Positions 54,141 through 62,174 of a DNA stretch of 64,000 bases are shown here, in pieces (the first letter of the stretch is position 1; each line of letters begins with the position of its first letter). The translations under genes and the position numbers were made by a program. The DNA comes from Pseudoxanthomonas mexicana (GTDB lineage Bacteria > Pseudomonadota > Gammaproteobacteria > Xanthomonadales > Xanthomonadaceae). The stretch spans positions 1 through 64,000 of the forward strand of contig NZ_LSIF01000054.1 in the NCBI RefSeq assembly GCF_001556105.1, in the 5' to 3' direction. The notes below the pieces were generated by a model. That model was not told the origin of the DNA, ran no database searches, and saw only the letters and a list, made by a program, of their open reading frames with translations.

Positions 54141-55054
54141 CCGTTTTCTCCCGTCACGCGGTCCGAGCGTCGCGCCAGCAACGCGCGCACGGCTCCGCTG
54201 TCATCCATCAGTTCACGCACGTCGTCCCATGCGCCGTCGTTGCGAAGCCGCCTCGCCATCGCCGCACCCTGGCCCAGCCCGACTTCGAACGCGAGCCAGC
54301 CGCCGGGGCGCACGAAGCGGCCGCCGTCCTGCATCAGCCGCGCCAGCAGCGACACGCCGAGCGGACCGCCATCGAACGCCAGCCGGGGCTCGTGCGCGGA
54401 GATCTCCTCCGGCATCGCCCCGACCTTCCCGCTGCTGATATACGGCGGATTGCAGAGCAGCAGGTCAACGACACCGTGGAAGGCGTCGTCGTCGAATGGC
54501 GCGAGCAGGTCGCCCGCGCGGAACTCGACACGGTCGGACAGACCCAGCAGCGCCGCATTGCGACGCGCAAGGGCCACGGCATCCTCGCTGAGGTCGGCAC
54601 CGAACACGCGCAGGCCGTCGACATGGAGCGCCAGCGCCAGCGCCAGGTTGCCGGAGCCGGTGCAGACATCGATCGCGATGGCGTTACGGCCGTGCGTGGC
54701 GGCCGCGCGCGCAAGTTCGATCGCCGCGCGCCCCAGCAATTCGGTCTCGCGACGTGGGATCAGCGCTTCGGGGCCCGCCAGCAACTCCAGGCCCAGGAAG
54801 TGCTGGCGTCCGGTCAGGTGCGCCAGCGGCACGCCCGCCAGGCGCTGCGCCAACAGCGCGTCCAGCCGTTGCTCGGCATCGGCATCCAGGTCGGGCAGTA
54901 CGGCGGCGGTGGCGGCGACGGCCGACAGCGGCATGCCGGCGGCTGCGGACCACAACGCCTGCAAGGTGTTTTCCGGCGTTTCCTCGGGCTTGTCGTGCGC
55001 GGTCTGCCAGTGCGCCTGGAGCGTACGCAGCCGTCGCTCGCTCGCCGCGGTCAT
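54137..55054 (-). CDS. PrmC/HemK-like methyltransferase of the AsnB2 cluster
   Basis: A 305-residue SAM methyltransferase of the PrmC family. An N-terminal helical domain is followed by LIPRRETELL (about 98-107), the SAM loop IDVCTGSGNLALALA, and the catalytic NPPY at 202-205. PrmC N-methylates the side-chain amide of Gln in release factors. Here the gene is embedded in an AsnB-ACP-NadE operon with ATGA overlaps on both sides. A role in N-methylating an amide of a small-molecule product is therefore plausible. Alternatively it could be the PrmB/PrmC-type housekeeping enzyme; the usual prfA neighbour is absent. Confidence 0.85.
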   Translation of the reverse strand: MTAASERRLRTLQAHWQTAHDKPEETPENTLQALWSAAAGMPLSAVAATAAVLPDLDADAEQRLDALLAQRLAGVPLAHLTGRQHFLGLELLAGPEALIPRRETELLGRAAIELARAAATHGRNAIAIDVCTGSGNLALALALHVDGLRVFGADLSEDAVALARRNAALLGLSDRVEFRAGDLLAPFDDDAFHGVVDLLLCNPPYISSGKVGAMPEEISAHEPRLAFDGGPLGVSLLARLMQDGGRFVRPGGWLAFEVGLGQGAAMARRLRNDGAWDDVRELMDDSGAVRALLARRSDRVTGENG

Positions 55055-55314
55055 GCCGCCTTCGAGCGCATGACGAACGACACGATCCTGTCCACCGAAT
55101 CGAAATTCTCCGGCACCATCGCCGAGTCTTTCACCTGCACGGCGAAGTTCTCCTCGATCACCAGGACCAGTTCGAGCACGCCGGTGGAGTCGATCACGCC
55201 AAGATCCAGCAGCGAGGCGTCGTCGGCGAGCCTGGCCTGGTCGTTGGTGAACATCAGGTTGTTGAGGATGTGGCCGCGGATCTTCTCGCGGATGGTGGTC
55301 TCGGTCATGTTCAT
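55051..55314 (-). CDS. Free-standing acyl carrier protein
   Basis: An 87-residue carrier protein. The phosphopantetheine attachment motif is LGVIDSTGVLELV with Ser43, and the helix II/III region with ENFAVQV follows. It is acidic and of normal ACP size. Its start (MNMTETTIREK at 55314) overlaps the AsnB2 stop, and its stop overlaps the methyltransferase start, both as ATGA. The fatty-acid ACP normally sits with fabF and fabD, so this one is likely dedicated to the cluster, tethering the intermediate on which the amide ligases act. Confidence 0.92.
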   Translation of the reverse strand: MNMTETTIREKIRGHILNNLMFTNDQARLADDASLLDLGVIDSTGVLELVLVIEENFAVQVKDSAMVPENFDSVDRIVSFVMRSKAA

Positions 55315-57281
55315 TCCGTTCCGGTGGCCGGCAGCGTGGTGGTCTGGGGGATGCGATCTCGGATGAAGCCGTCGTGCAGCAGCATCGTCGAGAGGATGCC
55401 GACGAAGGCCTGGTTGTCGGCGAAGCCGACAGCGCGTCCGGTGCGGCATTTTTCGAACAGCAGGCGGACCTTGCCGGCGTCGAAGCAGCCGGCATCGCGG
55501 ATGCGCTCGGCCGACAACAACTCGTCGACGTAGTCGGCCGGGCGGCCGTCGCTGAAGAAGCTGCTGGCGTCCGGTGCCCGGTAGGGTTGCTTGGTGCGGC
55601 TGGCGATTTCCGCTGGCAGCAATGGCGCCAGCGCCTTGCGCAGGATGTGCTTTTCGGTCAGTCCGCGCAGCTTCCATTGCGGCGGCAGCCGGTTGGCGAA
55701 CTCGATCAGCCGATGGTCGAGGAACGGGAAGCGGCCCTCGATGGAGTTGGCCATCGCGACGCGGTCGCCTTGCGAGGAGAGCAGGTACGCGGCCATCAAC
55801 GACTTCGCTTCCACGTACTGGTCGCGCGCCAGCGGCGACCAGTCCTTGATGGCCGCAGGCAGTCGATCTTCGTAGAACGCGAACGGATCGAATGCACTGA
55901 TGCGCGCCTGCACATCCGGCGCAAGGAAGGCGAGCGCGCGCCGCGAGGTCGTCCAGCGCGGCGCGTGCGCAAAGATCGGGCGCGGCAGGTGTTCCATGCC
56001 CTGTCCGAAGAACGTGCGGGCGAATCCCGGTGTGCCAACCGGCGAATGCTTCAGGTAGCCGTACAGGCGACCCAACAGCAAGTGACGCCATTGCGAGTCG
56101 GCGTTGCGCGCCCAGAAGCGCCGCACCTTGGCTTCCTTGAACAGGTCGTAGCCGCCGAATACCTCGTCGGCGCCTTCGCCCGTCAGTACCACCTTGTATC
56201 CCGATTGGCGCACTTTTGCGGACAGCAGCATCAGCGGCACCGGCGCCGTACGTAGCACGGGCGCTTCGGTATGCCGGATCAGGGTAGGGAACGCATCGGC
56301 GATGTCGCGGCGCGTGCAGTGCAGGGTGGTGTGGTCGGTGCCGAGATGGCGCACCATCGCCTGCTGCTGTTCCCGCTCGTCGAATTCGGCGTCTTCGAAC
56401 GTCACCGAGAACGTGCGTACCGCGGCGATGCCAGCCTGTTTGACCAGTGCGACGATGCCCGAGGAATCCAGTCCGCCGCTGAGGTAGGCGCCCACCGGCA
56501 CGTCCGCGCGCAGTTGCAGGCGCACCGCATCGTCGAGCAGGTCGCGCAGCTCATGCACGGCGTCGTCGAAGGAGGTGAAGGCCGGTGCGTCGCCGACGCG
56601 CGGGAACGTCCAGTCCCAGTACTGTTCGACGGTGCGGGTGCCGTCCGCCTCCACGGTCATCAGGTGACCGGGTGGCAGGCTCTCGATGCCCGAAAACAGC
56701 GTGTCCGGATCGCACGGTCCCCAGAAGGTGAACGCCTGCGCCAGGCCATCCGGATTGATCGCCGCGCATTCCGGCAACACGGCCAGCAGCGCCTTGACCT
56801 CGGAGGCGAACCACACGCGTCCGCGCACGGTGGCGTGGTACAGCGGGCGGATGCCGGCGCGATCACGCGCCAGCAGCAGCCTGCGCCGCCGTGCATCCCA
56901 CAGCGCGATGGCGAACTGGCCGTTGAGCTTTTCGACGAAACGGTCGCCGTCGCGGTGGTAGAGGTGGACGATGACTTCGGTGTCGGACCGCGTGCGGAAC
57001 CGGTACCCCTGCTTTTCCAGCTCGTCGCGCAATTCGACGTAGTTGAAGATCTCGCCGTTGAACACGGTCCAGACGGTCTCATGGCCGTCGTGCAGCGGCT
57101 GTTGGCCGGTGGCGAGGTCGATGATCGCCAGTCGTGCATGCGCCAGGCCGACGCCGGGCGCCAGATGCGTGCCGCTACCGTCCGGTCCGCGGTGGTGCAG
57201 CGTGCCGATCATGCGCTGCAGGGCCAGGCGATCTTCGGGAAGACCCTGTACGGCACCGGCGAAACCTGCGATTCCGCACAT
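55311..57281 (-). CDS. AsnB-type amidotransferase (second copy)
   Basis: A 656-residue glutamine-dependent amidotransferase starting MCGIAGFAG with the Cys2 nucleophile. It has the glutaminase motifs HHRGPDGSG and FNGEIFNYVELRDEL, the synthetase PP-loop YLSGGLDSSGIVALV, and the GEGADEVFGGYDLF motif. It is about 90 residues longer than the attenuator-controlled AsnB and starts MCGI rather than MCSI, as in AsnB enzymes of polysaccharide, exosortase and natural product loci. First gene of a five-gene coupled operon with ACP, methyltransferase, NadE-like and GNAT genes. It may amidate a carboxylate or supply ammonia. Confidence 0.9.
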   Translation of the reverse strand: MCGIAGFAGAVQGLPEDRLALQRMIGTLHHRGPDGSGTHLAPGVGLAHARLAIIDLATGQQPLHDGHETVWTVFNGEIFNYVELRDELEKQGYRFRTRSDTEVIVHLYHRDGDRFVEKLNGQFAIALWDARRRRLLLARDRAGIRPLYHATVRGRVWFASEVKALLAVLPECAAINPDGLAQAFTFWGPCDPDTLFSGIESLPPGHLMTVEADGTRTVEQYWDWTFPRVGDAPAFTSFDDAVHELRDLLDDAVRLQLRADVPVGAYLSGGLDSSGIVALVKQAGIAAVRTFSVTFEDAEFDEREQQQAMVRHLGTDHTTLHCTRRDIADAFPTLIRHTEAPVLRTAPVPLMLLSAKVRQSGYKVVLTGEGADEVFGGYDLFKEAKVRRFWARNADSQWRHLLLGRLYGYLKHSPVGTPGFARTFFGQGMEHLPRPIFAHAPRWTTSRRALAFLAPDVQARISAFDPFAFYEDRLPAAIKDWSPLARDQYVEAKSLMAAYLLSSQGDRVAMANSIEGRFPFLDHRLIEFANRLPPQWKLRGLTEKHILRKALAPLLPAEIASRTKQPYRAPDASSFFSDGRPADYVDELLSAERIRDAGCFDAGKVRLLFEKCRTGRAVGFADNQAFVGILSTMLLHDGFIRDRIPQTTTLPATGTE

Positions 57282-57383
57282 GCGTCAGCAACCGGCAGGG
57301 GGCGGCGCGGCGCGGGCAGTCCGTTGCAGTTGCGGGCGTGCTGGCAGTCGAGGCGTTGGCATGGCGTCGTGCGCTCTCCGGGC

Positions 57384-57399
57384 GCGTCGTATACGACGC
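57384..57399. promoter_or_regulatory. 16-bp palindrome upstream of AsnB2
   Basis: GCGTCGTATACGACGC is a perfect palindrome 103 bases before the AsnB2 start codon, in the 369-base gap between nth and the cluster. It could be an operator for the cluster promoter. I see no regulator gene nearby and no confident coding sequence in the gap; a 94-codon minus-strand frame at 57285-57569 looks spurious. Confidence 0.45.
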
Positions 57400-57650
57400 C
57401 CCAAGATGGTGGTTGAAAGGTCCAGGCAGGCCGTACGCCCCGTGCTACGTCTGCTTTCGATAAGGTGAACGGACGTCAGATGACATTCCGGACAGCGAAG
57501 CCGGACGCCATCGCCCACCCGGTGCCCGTCGCGAAAGGCGTCAAGGCCGCACCGCGGCTGGTTCCGCATGCACGCTCAGCCGACGCAGCGCGTGCCTGGT
57601 GACGGCCGGAACGATGGGCGACCTTGACGGCAATCGCTGCCGCAGGCGAC

Positions 57651-58316
57651 TCAGGCCGCGGTCTTTTCCTTGAACCGGCAGAGGTCGCGGATCACGCACT
57701 GCGGACAGTCCGGTGTGCGCGCCTTGCAGACATAGCGGCCATGCAGGATCAGCCAGTGATGGGCATCCAGCATGAACTCGGCCGGCACCACCTTCACCAG
57801 CTTGTCTTCCACCGTGCGGACGTCCTTCCCCGGCGCCAGGCCGGTGCGGTTGGCGACGCGGAAAATATGCGTGTCCACCGCGATGGTCGGTTCGCCGAAG
57901 GCCGTGTTCAACACCACGTTCGCGGTCTTGCGGCCTACGCCGGGCAGCGCTTCCAGTGCATCGCGTGAGCGCGGCACCTCGCCGTCGTGCTGGTCGAGCA
58001 GGATGCGGCAGGTGGCGATGACATTCTTGGCCTTGGCGTTGAACAGGCCGATGGTGGAGATGTATTTTTTCAGCCAGTCCTCGCCCAGTGCCAGGATCGC
58101 GGCGGGCGTGTTCGCCACCGGAAACAGTCGTCGGGTGGCCTTGTTGACGCCCACGTCCGTCGCCTGCGCGGACAGCGTGACGGCCACCAGCAGCTCGAAT
58201 GGCGTGCGGTATTCCAGTTCGGTGGTCGGCCTGGGATTGAGTTCGCGCAGGCGCGAGAACAGCTCGACGACCTCGGCGCGCGCCAGCGTGGGGCCGCGCC
58301 GTGGCGCAGCCGTCAC
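57651..58316 (-). CDS. nth: Endonuclease III
   Basis: Nth is a DNA glycosylase/AP lyase that removes oxidised pyrimidines. The 221-residue protein has the helix-hairpin-helix LPGVGRKTANVVLNTAFG with the catalytic Lys, the catalytic Asp in AVDTHIFRV, and a C-terminal 4Fe-4S cluster motif with Cys residues in the pattern C-x6-C-x2-C-x5-C (CKARTPDCPQCVIRDLC). Start GTG 58316 overlaps the preceding gene as GTGA. Confidence 0.97.
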   Translation of the reverse strand: MTAAPRRGPTLARAEVVELFSRLRELNPRPTTELEYRTPFELLVAVTLSAQATDVGVNKATRRLFPVANTPAAILALGEDWLKKYISTIGLFNAKAKNVIATCRILLDQHDGEVPRSRDALEALPGVGRKTANVVLNTAFGEPTIAVDTHIFRVANRTGLAPGKDVRTVEDKLVKVVPAEFMLDAHHWLILHGRYVCKARTPDCPQCVIRDLCRFKEKTAA

Positions 58317-58678
58317 GGCTTCATCCTTTCGGCCGCCTTGGCTTTGGCGCGGGCGAGGATGGCCGCGGCGCCGGTCGGCAGGGCTGGGCGCGCTTGCTCG
58401 GCAACACCGGAAACGCCAGCCGCCTTCAACCGCTTTGCTTCGCGCTCGGCGGCACGCCCCGCCAGTCGGGCCTCGCGTTGCCGGTAACGGTCGCGCGCAT
58501 CCCAGGCCAACCGCAGGCGACGCCGGACCTGCTCCACGAGGACGACCTCGTCGCCCGCACACGTGCAGGGCCGGAAGGCCATCAGTCCTGCGTCGATCGC
58601 GCCATCGATATCGCTGGCCACGAGTCGCGCGTGCAGCGCATGCGCCTGGTCACAGCAAGGGCAGGGCGTGGCGGGCAT
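58313..58678 (-). CDS. Hypothetical Cys-rich protein, 121 aa
   Basis: I do not recognise this protein. It has a Cys- and His-rich N-terminus (CPCCDQAHALHA, then FRPCTCAGDE) compatible with a small metal site. A basic helical segment follows with AWDARDRYRQREARLAGRAAEREAKRL, and the C-terminus is Ala/Lys-rich. It overlaps nth by four bases and may be co-translated with it. In related genomes the gene before nth often encodes an electron-transport protein of the Rnf type; this small protein is not one. Confidence 0.65.
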   Translation of the reverse strand: MPATPCPCCDQAHALHARLVASDIDGAIDAGLMAFRPCTCAGDEVVLVEQVRRRLRLAWDARDRYRQREARLAGRAAEREAKRLKAAGVSGVAEQARPALPTGAAAILARAKAKAAERMKP

Positions 58679-58695
58679 GGGAACCGACGAAGGAC

Positions 58696-59478
58696 TCAGC
58701 GACCGGTGAAGGTCGGCTTGCGGCGCTCGATGAAAGCATGCGTGCCTTCGCGCATGTCATCGGTGGCGAACATCAGGCCGAACTGGGCGCTTTCATACTG
58801 CAGGCCTTCTTCGATGCCGCACTCGCCGCCGATGTTGACGACATCGAGCGTCGCACGCAGGGCAAGCGGCGCGGATGCGGCCAGTTGCGCGGCGATCTTC
58901 GATGTTTCGGCTTCCAGTTCTGCCGCGGGGACGACACGCGTGACGATCCCCAGTTGGAGTGCGCGCTCGGCCGTGACCGGCGCGCCCAGCAGGCACAATT
59001 CCAGCGTGGCGGAACGGCCAGCCAGGCGCAGCAGGCGCTGGCTGCCACCAAAGCCGGGGATCAGCCCCAGGTTGATTTCCGGTTGCCCGACCTTGGCGGT
59101 ATCCGCGGCGACGCGCAGGTGGCAGCCCATCGCCAGTTCCAGTCCGCCGCCGAGCGCGAAACCGTTGATCATCGCGATGACCGGCTTCGGCAGCGTCTCG
59201 ATGCTGCGCATCAGCTTCTGTCCGCGCAAGGAGAAGTCCCGCCCTTCGGTTGCGCGCAGGTCCGCCATTTCCGCAATGTCGGCGCCCGCCACGAACGCCT
59301 TGGAACCTGCGCCGGTCAGCACCACGACCCGCACTGACGTGTCCCGCGCGGCCTCGTCGAAGGCGATCTGCAAGGCATCCAGCGTGGCGGCGTTGAGGGC
59401 GTTCAGTTTGTCGGGACGGTTGACGGTGAAACGGCGGATGCCGGCGTCATCGGCGACAAGGACAAGGGGTTCGGACAT
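58696..59478 (-). CDS. Enoyl-CoA hydratase
   Basis: A 260-residue crotonase-fold enzyme that hydrates enoyl-CoA in fatty acid degradation or related pathways. Features are the N-terminal RPDKLNALNAATLDAL, the oxyanion and CoA loops with AFVAGADIAEMADL and INGFALGGGLELAMGCHLRVA, and the catalytic Glu region GQPEINLGLIPGFGG with both Glu residues in place. The ATG at 59478 follows a gap before the FKBP gene on the other strand. Its exact acyl chain preference is not readable. Confidence 0.93.
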   Translation of the reverse strand: MSEPLVLVADDAGIRRFTVNRPDKLNALNAATLDALQIAFDEAARDTSVRVVVLTGAGSKAFVAGADIAEMADLRATEGRDFSLRGQKLMRSIETLPKPVIAMINGFALGGGLELAMGCHLRVAADTAKVGQPEINLGLIPGFGGSQRLLRLAGRSATLELCLLGAPVTAERALQLGIVTRVVPAAELEAETSKIAAQLAASAPLALRATLDVVNIGGECGIEEGLQYESAQFGLMFATDDMREGTHAFIERRKPTFTGR

Positions 59479-59645
59479 GGGTTTTCCGCGTTGATTTGTA
59501 AAATTTGAGTGAAATTGGAACTCCGCCGACGTCGTCCTGTCAGACCTGCCTGTCGTCCAGTGGCGGTTAAGCGCCCCGGCGGCTATCCTAACGCGTCCAT
59601 TCCAGACGGTATGCCGCCGTCGCCCTATCTTCGGAGAGTGTGTTG

Positions 59646-60347
59646 ATGAAGTTGCGTTCGATTGCGGTCGCTGTTGCGGCATTCGCCATGGCCGGTAGCG
59701 CCCTGGCCCAGGACGTCTCGTCCGAGAAAGGCAAGCTGAGCTATTACTTCGGTTACGACTATGGCAACAACCTTGCCGAACTGACCGAGCGTGGCGAGCA
59801 GCTGGATATCAATTCCGTGGTGAAAGGCCTGCAGGATGCCTACGGCAAGAAGCAGCCCACGCTGACGGCCGAGCAGTTGAAGCCGGCGCTGGAAGCCTTC
59901 CAGAAGCGCGAGCAGACGCGTGCCCAGCAGGCCAAGGCGCAGTACGACAAGGTCGCGGCGGAAAACAAGACCAAGAGCGATCAGTTCATCGGTACGTTCA
60001 AGGGCCAGGCGGGCGTGAAGACCCTGCCCAGCGGTGTGGCGTACAAGGTGCTGGAGAACGGCACCGGCGCGAAGCCGACGCAGGCCAGCACGGTCGAGCT
60101 GCTGGTGTCCGGTCCGTACCCGTTCGGTCAACGTCCGGCGGAGGCCCGTCCGGCCCAGTCGATGAAAGACCTGAAGGTCAGCGCGGTCGAGATGGAAGCG
60201 ATGCGTGAAGCCCTGCTGCAAATGCCGGCTGGCGCCAAGTGGGAAGTGGCACTGCCGCCGGAAAAGGCCTATGGCGCCGATCCGCGCACCGGTTTCCCGC
60301 CGAATGTCGCCGTCGTGTTCGAGATCAAGCTGGTCAGCGTCAAGTAA
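59646..60347 (+). CDS. FKBP-type isomerase-like protein with degenerate active site
   Basis: A 233-residue exported protein: signal peptide to ALAQ (residue about 22), an N-terminal FkpA/Mip-type dimerisation region (LSYYFGYDYGNNLAE, then a long helix to about 125), and a C-terminal FKBP-like domain. The domain keeps the end strands AYGADPRTGFPPNVAVVFEI but lacks the usual DGxxFDSS stretch and the active-site Trp. Isomerase activity is therefore doubtful, and a chaperone role is more likely. The start at ATG 59646 follows GGAGAG; a GTG at 59640 is also possible. A terminator hairpin follows at 60370. Confidence 0.85.
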   Translation: MKLRSIAVAVAAFAMAGSALAQDVSSEKGKLSYYFGYDYGNNLAELTERGEQLDINSVVKGLQDAYGKKQPTLTAEQLKPALEAFQKREQTRAQQAKAQYDKVAAENKTKSDQFIGTFKGQAGVKTLPSGVAYKVLENGTGAKPTQASTVELLVSGPYPFGQRPAEARPAQSMKDLKVSAVEMEAMREALLQMPAGAKWEVALPPEKAYGADPRTGFPPNVAVVFEIKLVSVK

Positions 60348-60369
60348 TCCCAGCAATCGTTCCACCTTC

Positions 60370-60400
60370 TGCGCCGGCCTTGTGCCGGCGCAGTGCTTTT
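60370..60400 (+). terminator. Intrinsic terminator after the FKBP gene
   Basis: GCGCCGGC pairs with GCCGGCGC around a CTTGT loop and is followed by AGTGCTTTT on the plus strand, 24 bases past the stop codon. Confidence 0.7.
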
Positions 60401-60448
60401 CGGGGTAGGGCGGCGTTTCCGCGTTACCCTCCGCAGGTGCCTCACGAG

Positions 60449-61252
60449 ATGAATACCGCTTTCCGCGCCGTGCTGAGCCCTTGTACCGGCGTTTGCACGC
60501 TGGATGATGACGGGCTGTGTGAGGGCTGCCTCCGCACCACGGCCGAGATCGCACGCTGGTCGCAGATGAACGATGACGAGCGCCTTCGCCTGATGGAACA
60601 CGTACTGCCCTCGCGTGAACGCGCGCGCCAGCCGCTGGAGCAGCGACTCCGCGAAGGGGGCGATCTGCGTCGCGCCTTGCACCCCTTGGATGCCGTGCCG
60701 TGTGCGGCAGGCTGGAACCATGACGACCTGATCGATCTGCTGCCGCCCGGCCCGTTGACCGAGGCCGCCGTGCTCGCCGGGTTGGTGCCGCGCGAGGAGG
60801 GCACGCAGGTCGTGCTGACGCGACGTACCGATGGACTGCGCCATCACGGTGGCCAAGTGAGTTTCCCCGGCGGTCGCATCGAGCCTTCCGATGCCGACGT
60901 GGTCGCTGCAGCACTGCGTGAGAGCCGTGAAGAAATCGCGCTGCAGGCATCGCAGGTCACGCCGCTGGGCTTCCTCGATCCCTTCACCACCATCAGCGGA
61001 TTCCGCGTGGTGCCCGTCGTGGCGCTGATCGATCCGGCCTTCGTGGCGGTGCCCGAGCCGAACGAAGTGGCGGACGTGTTCGAGGTGCCGCTTGACTACC
61101 TGTTGTCGCCCGACAACCTGCGGTGTGTCGAAGTCGACTATCGCGGACGTCGTCGCGTCGTGATGGAATACGCATGGCCTGGGCAGCGCATCTGGGGCGC
61201 AACGGCGGCCATCCTGTTCAACCTGCGGCAACGGCTGGAGCAACTTGCATGA
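60449..61252 (+). CDS. DUF1289-Nudix fusion (CoA pyrophosphatase-like)
   Basis: A 267-residue two-part protein. Residues 8-50 form a DUF1289 motif with four Cys (SPCTGVCTLDDDGLCEGC), probably a metal site. Residues about 95-255 form a Nudix domain: FPGGRIEPSDADVVAAALRE followed by SREEIAL is the Nudix box, and LRHHGGQVSFPGG with IDPAF-type segments is the CoA-diphosphatase subgroup signature. It probably hydrolyses CoA and its derivatives. The ATG at 60449 is not preceded by a strong ribosome binding site; GTG 60437 is an alternative. Its stop overlaps the sulfurtransferase start (ATGA). Confidence 0.88.
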   Translation: MNTAFRAVLSPCTGVCTLDDDGLCEGCLRTTAEIARWSQMNDDERLRLMEHVLPSRERARQPLEQRLREGGDLRRALHPLDAVPCAAGWNHDDLIDLLPPGPLTEAAVLAGLVPREEGTQVVLTRRTDGLRHHGGQVSFPGGRIEPSDADVVAAALRESREEIALQASQVTPLGFLDPFTTISGFRVVPVVALIDPAFVAVPEPNEVADVFEVPLDYLLSPDNLRCVEVDYRGRRRVVMEYAWPGQRIWGATAAILFNLRQRLEQLA

Positions 61253-62106
61253 ACTGGACGACCCTCGTCGACGCTGCTGCTTTGTCAAACGCCGTGGGCG
61301 ATTCGGGATTGCGGCTGGTCGATGCCCGTTTCGTCATGCTCAACGCAGCGCCGGATGCGGGTCGAAAGGCCTACGCGGAATCGCATCTGCCGGGTGCCGT
61401 TTACGCCGACCTCAATCTTGATCTCTCGGATCTGTCGAAGACCGGTGAGGGCCGGCATCCCATGCCCGACAGCGGCGCATTCGCCCGCACGCTGGGTGGG
61501 TGGGGCATCGGGCCGTCGCACCAGGTGGTGGTCTACGACGCGGGCGATGGCAGCATGGCGGCCGCTCGTCTGTGGTGGTTGCTGAAGCTGCTCGGTCACG
61601 TTCGCGTCGCGGTACTCGACGGCGGTCTGGCCGCATGGCGCGCAGCGGGAGGTGAGGAAACTTCCGAAGTTCTAGCGCCGGCGCCCGTCGCGGCGTATCC
61701 GTCGCACTTCGACGCCGGCCAGCTCGTCAATGCGCCGGACATCCTCGCGCGGCTGGACGCGGACAGCGGCTGGCTCATCGATGCCCGGGCCGCCGAACGC
61801 TTCCGCGGCGATGTCGAACCCATCGATCCGGTCGCCGGGCATGTTCCCGGCGCGCTCAACCGTCCGTTCGCGCAGAACCTGCGAGACGGCCGCTTCAAGT
61901 CGGCTGACGAGCTGCGCACGGAATTGTCGGCGCTGCTGGGGAACCGCTCCCCCGCGAACACCGTGCTGATGTGCGGCTCGGGCGTGACCGCCTGCCATCT
62001 GCTGCTCGCCTTCGAACATGCGGGCCTGAAGGGCGCGCGCATCTATCCGGGTTCCTGGAGCGGGTGGGTCGCGGATCCGGCGCATCCGGTCGCGCGCGGC
62101 AACTGA
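61249..62106 (+). CDS. sseA: 3-mercaptopyruvate sulfurtransferase
   Basis: A 285-residue protein with two rhodanese domains: inactive N-terminal (about 5-145, VYDAGDGSMAAARLWWLLK) and active C-terminal (about 160-280). The catalytic loop is CGSGVTAC, the form associated with mercaptopyruvate rather than thiosulfate, with Arg residues in the linker to bind substrate. It makes pyruvate and transferable persulfide from 3-mercaptopyruvate. Translated with the upstream Nudix gene through an ATGA overlap. Confidence 0.93.
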   Translation: MNWTTLVDAAALSNAVGDSGLRLVDARFVMLNAAPDAGRKAYAESHLPGAVYADLNLDLSDLSKTGEGRHPMPDSGAFARTLGGWGIGPSHQVVVYDAGDGSMAAARLWWLLKLLGHVRVAVLDGGLAAWRAAGGEETSEVLAPAPVAAYPSHFDAGQLVNAPDILARLDADSGWLIDARAAERFRGDVEPIDPVAGHVPGALNRPFAQNLRDGRFKSADELRTELSALLGNRSPANTVLMCGSGVTACHLLLAFEHAGLKGARIYPGSWSGWVADPAHPVARGN

Positions 62107-62174
62107 TCCGGCGGGCCGTCACGGCCCTGTCATCCGCACACGTCACGCTCCCGCGCTTCATTAGGGGGTGATCC

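Noticed and set aside
57285..57569. 94-codon minus-strand frame upstream of AsnB2
   Set aside because: No recognisable motif or ribosome binding site, and it includes the palindrome and likely promoter region of the cluster.
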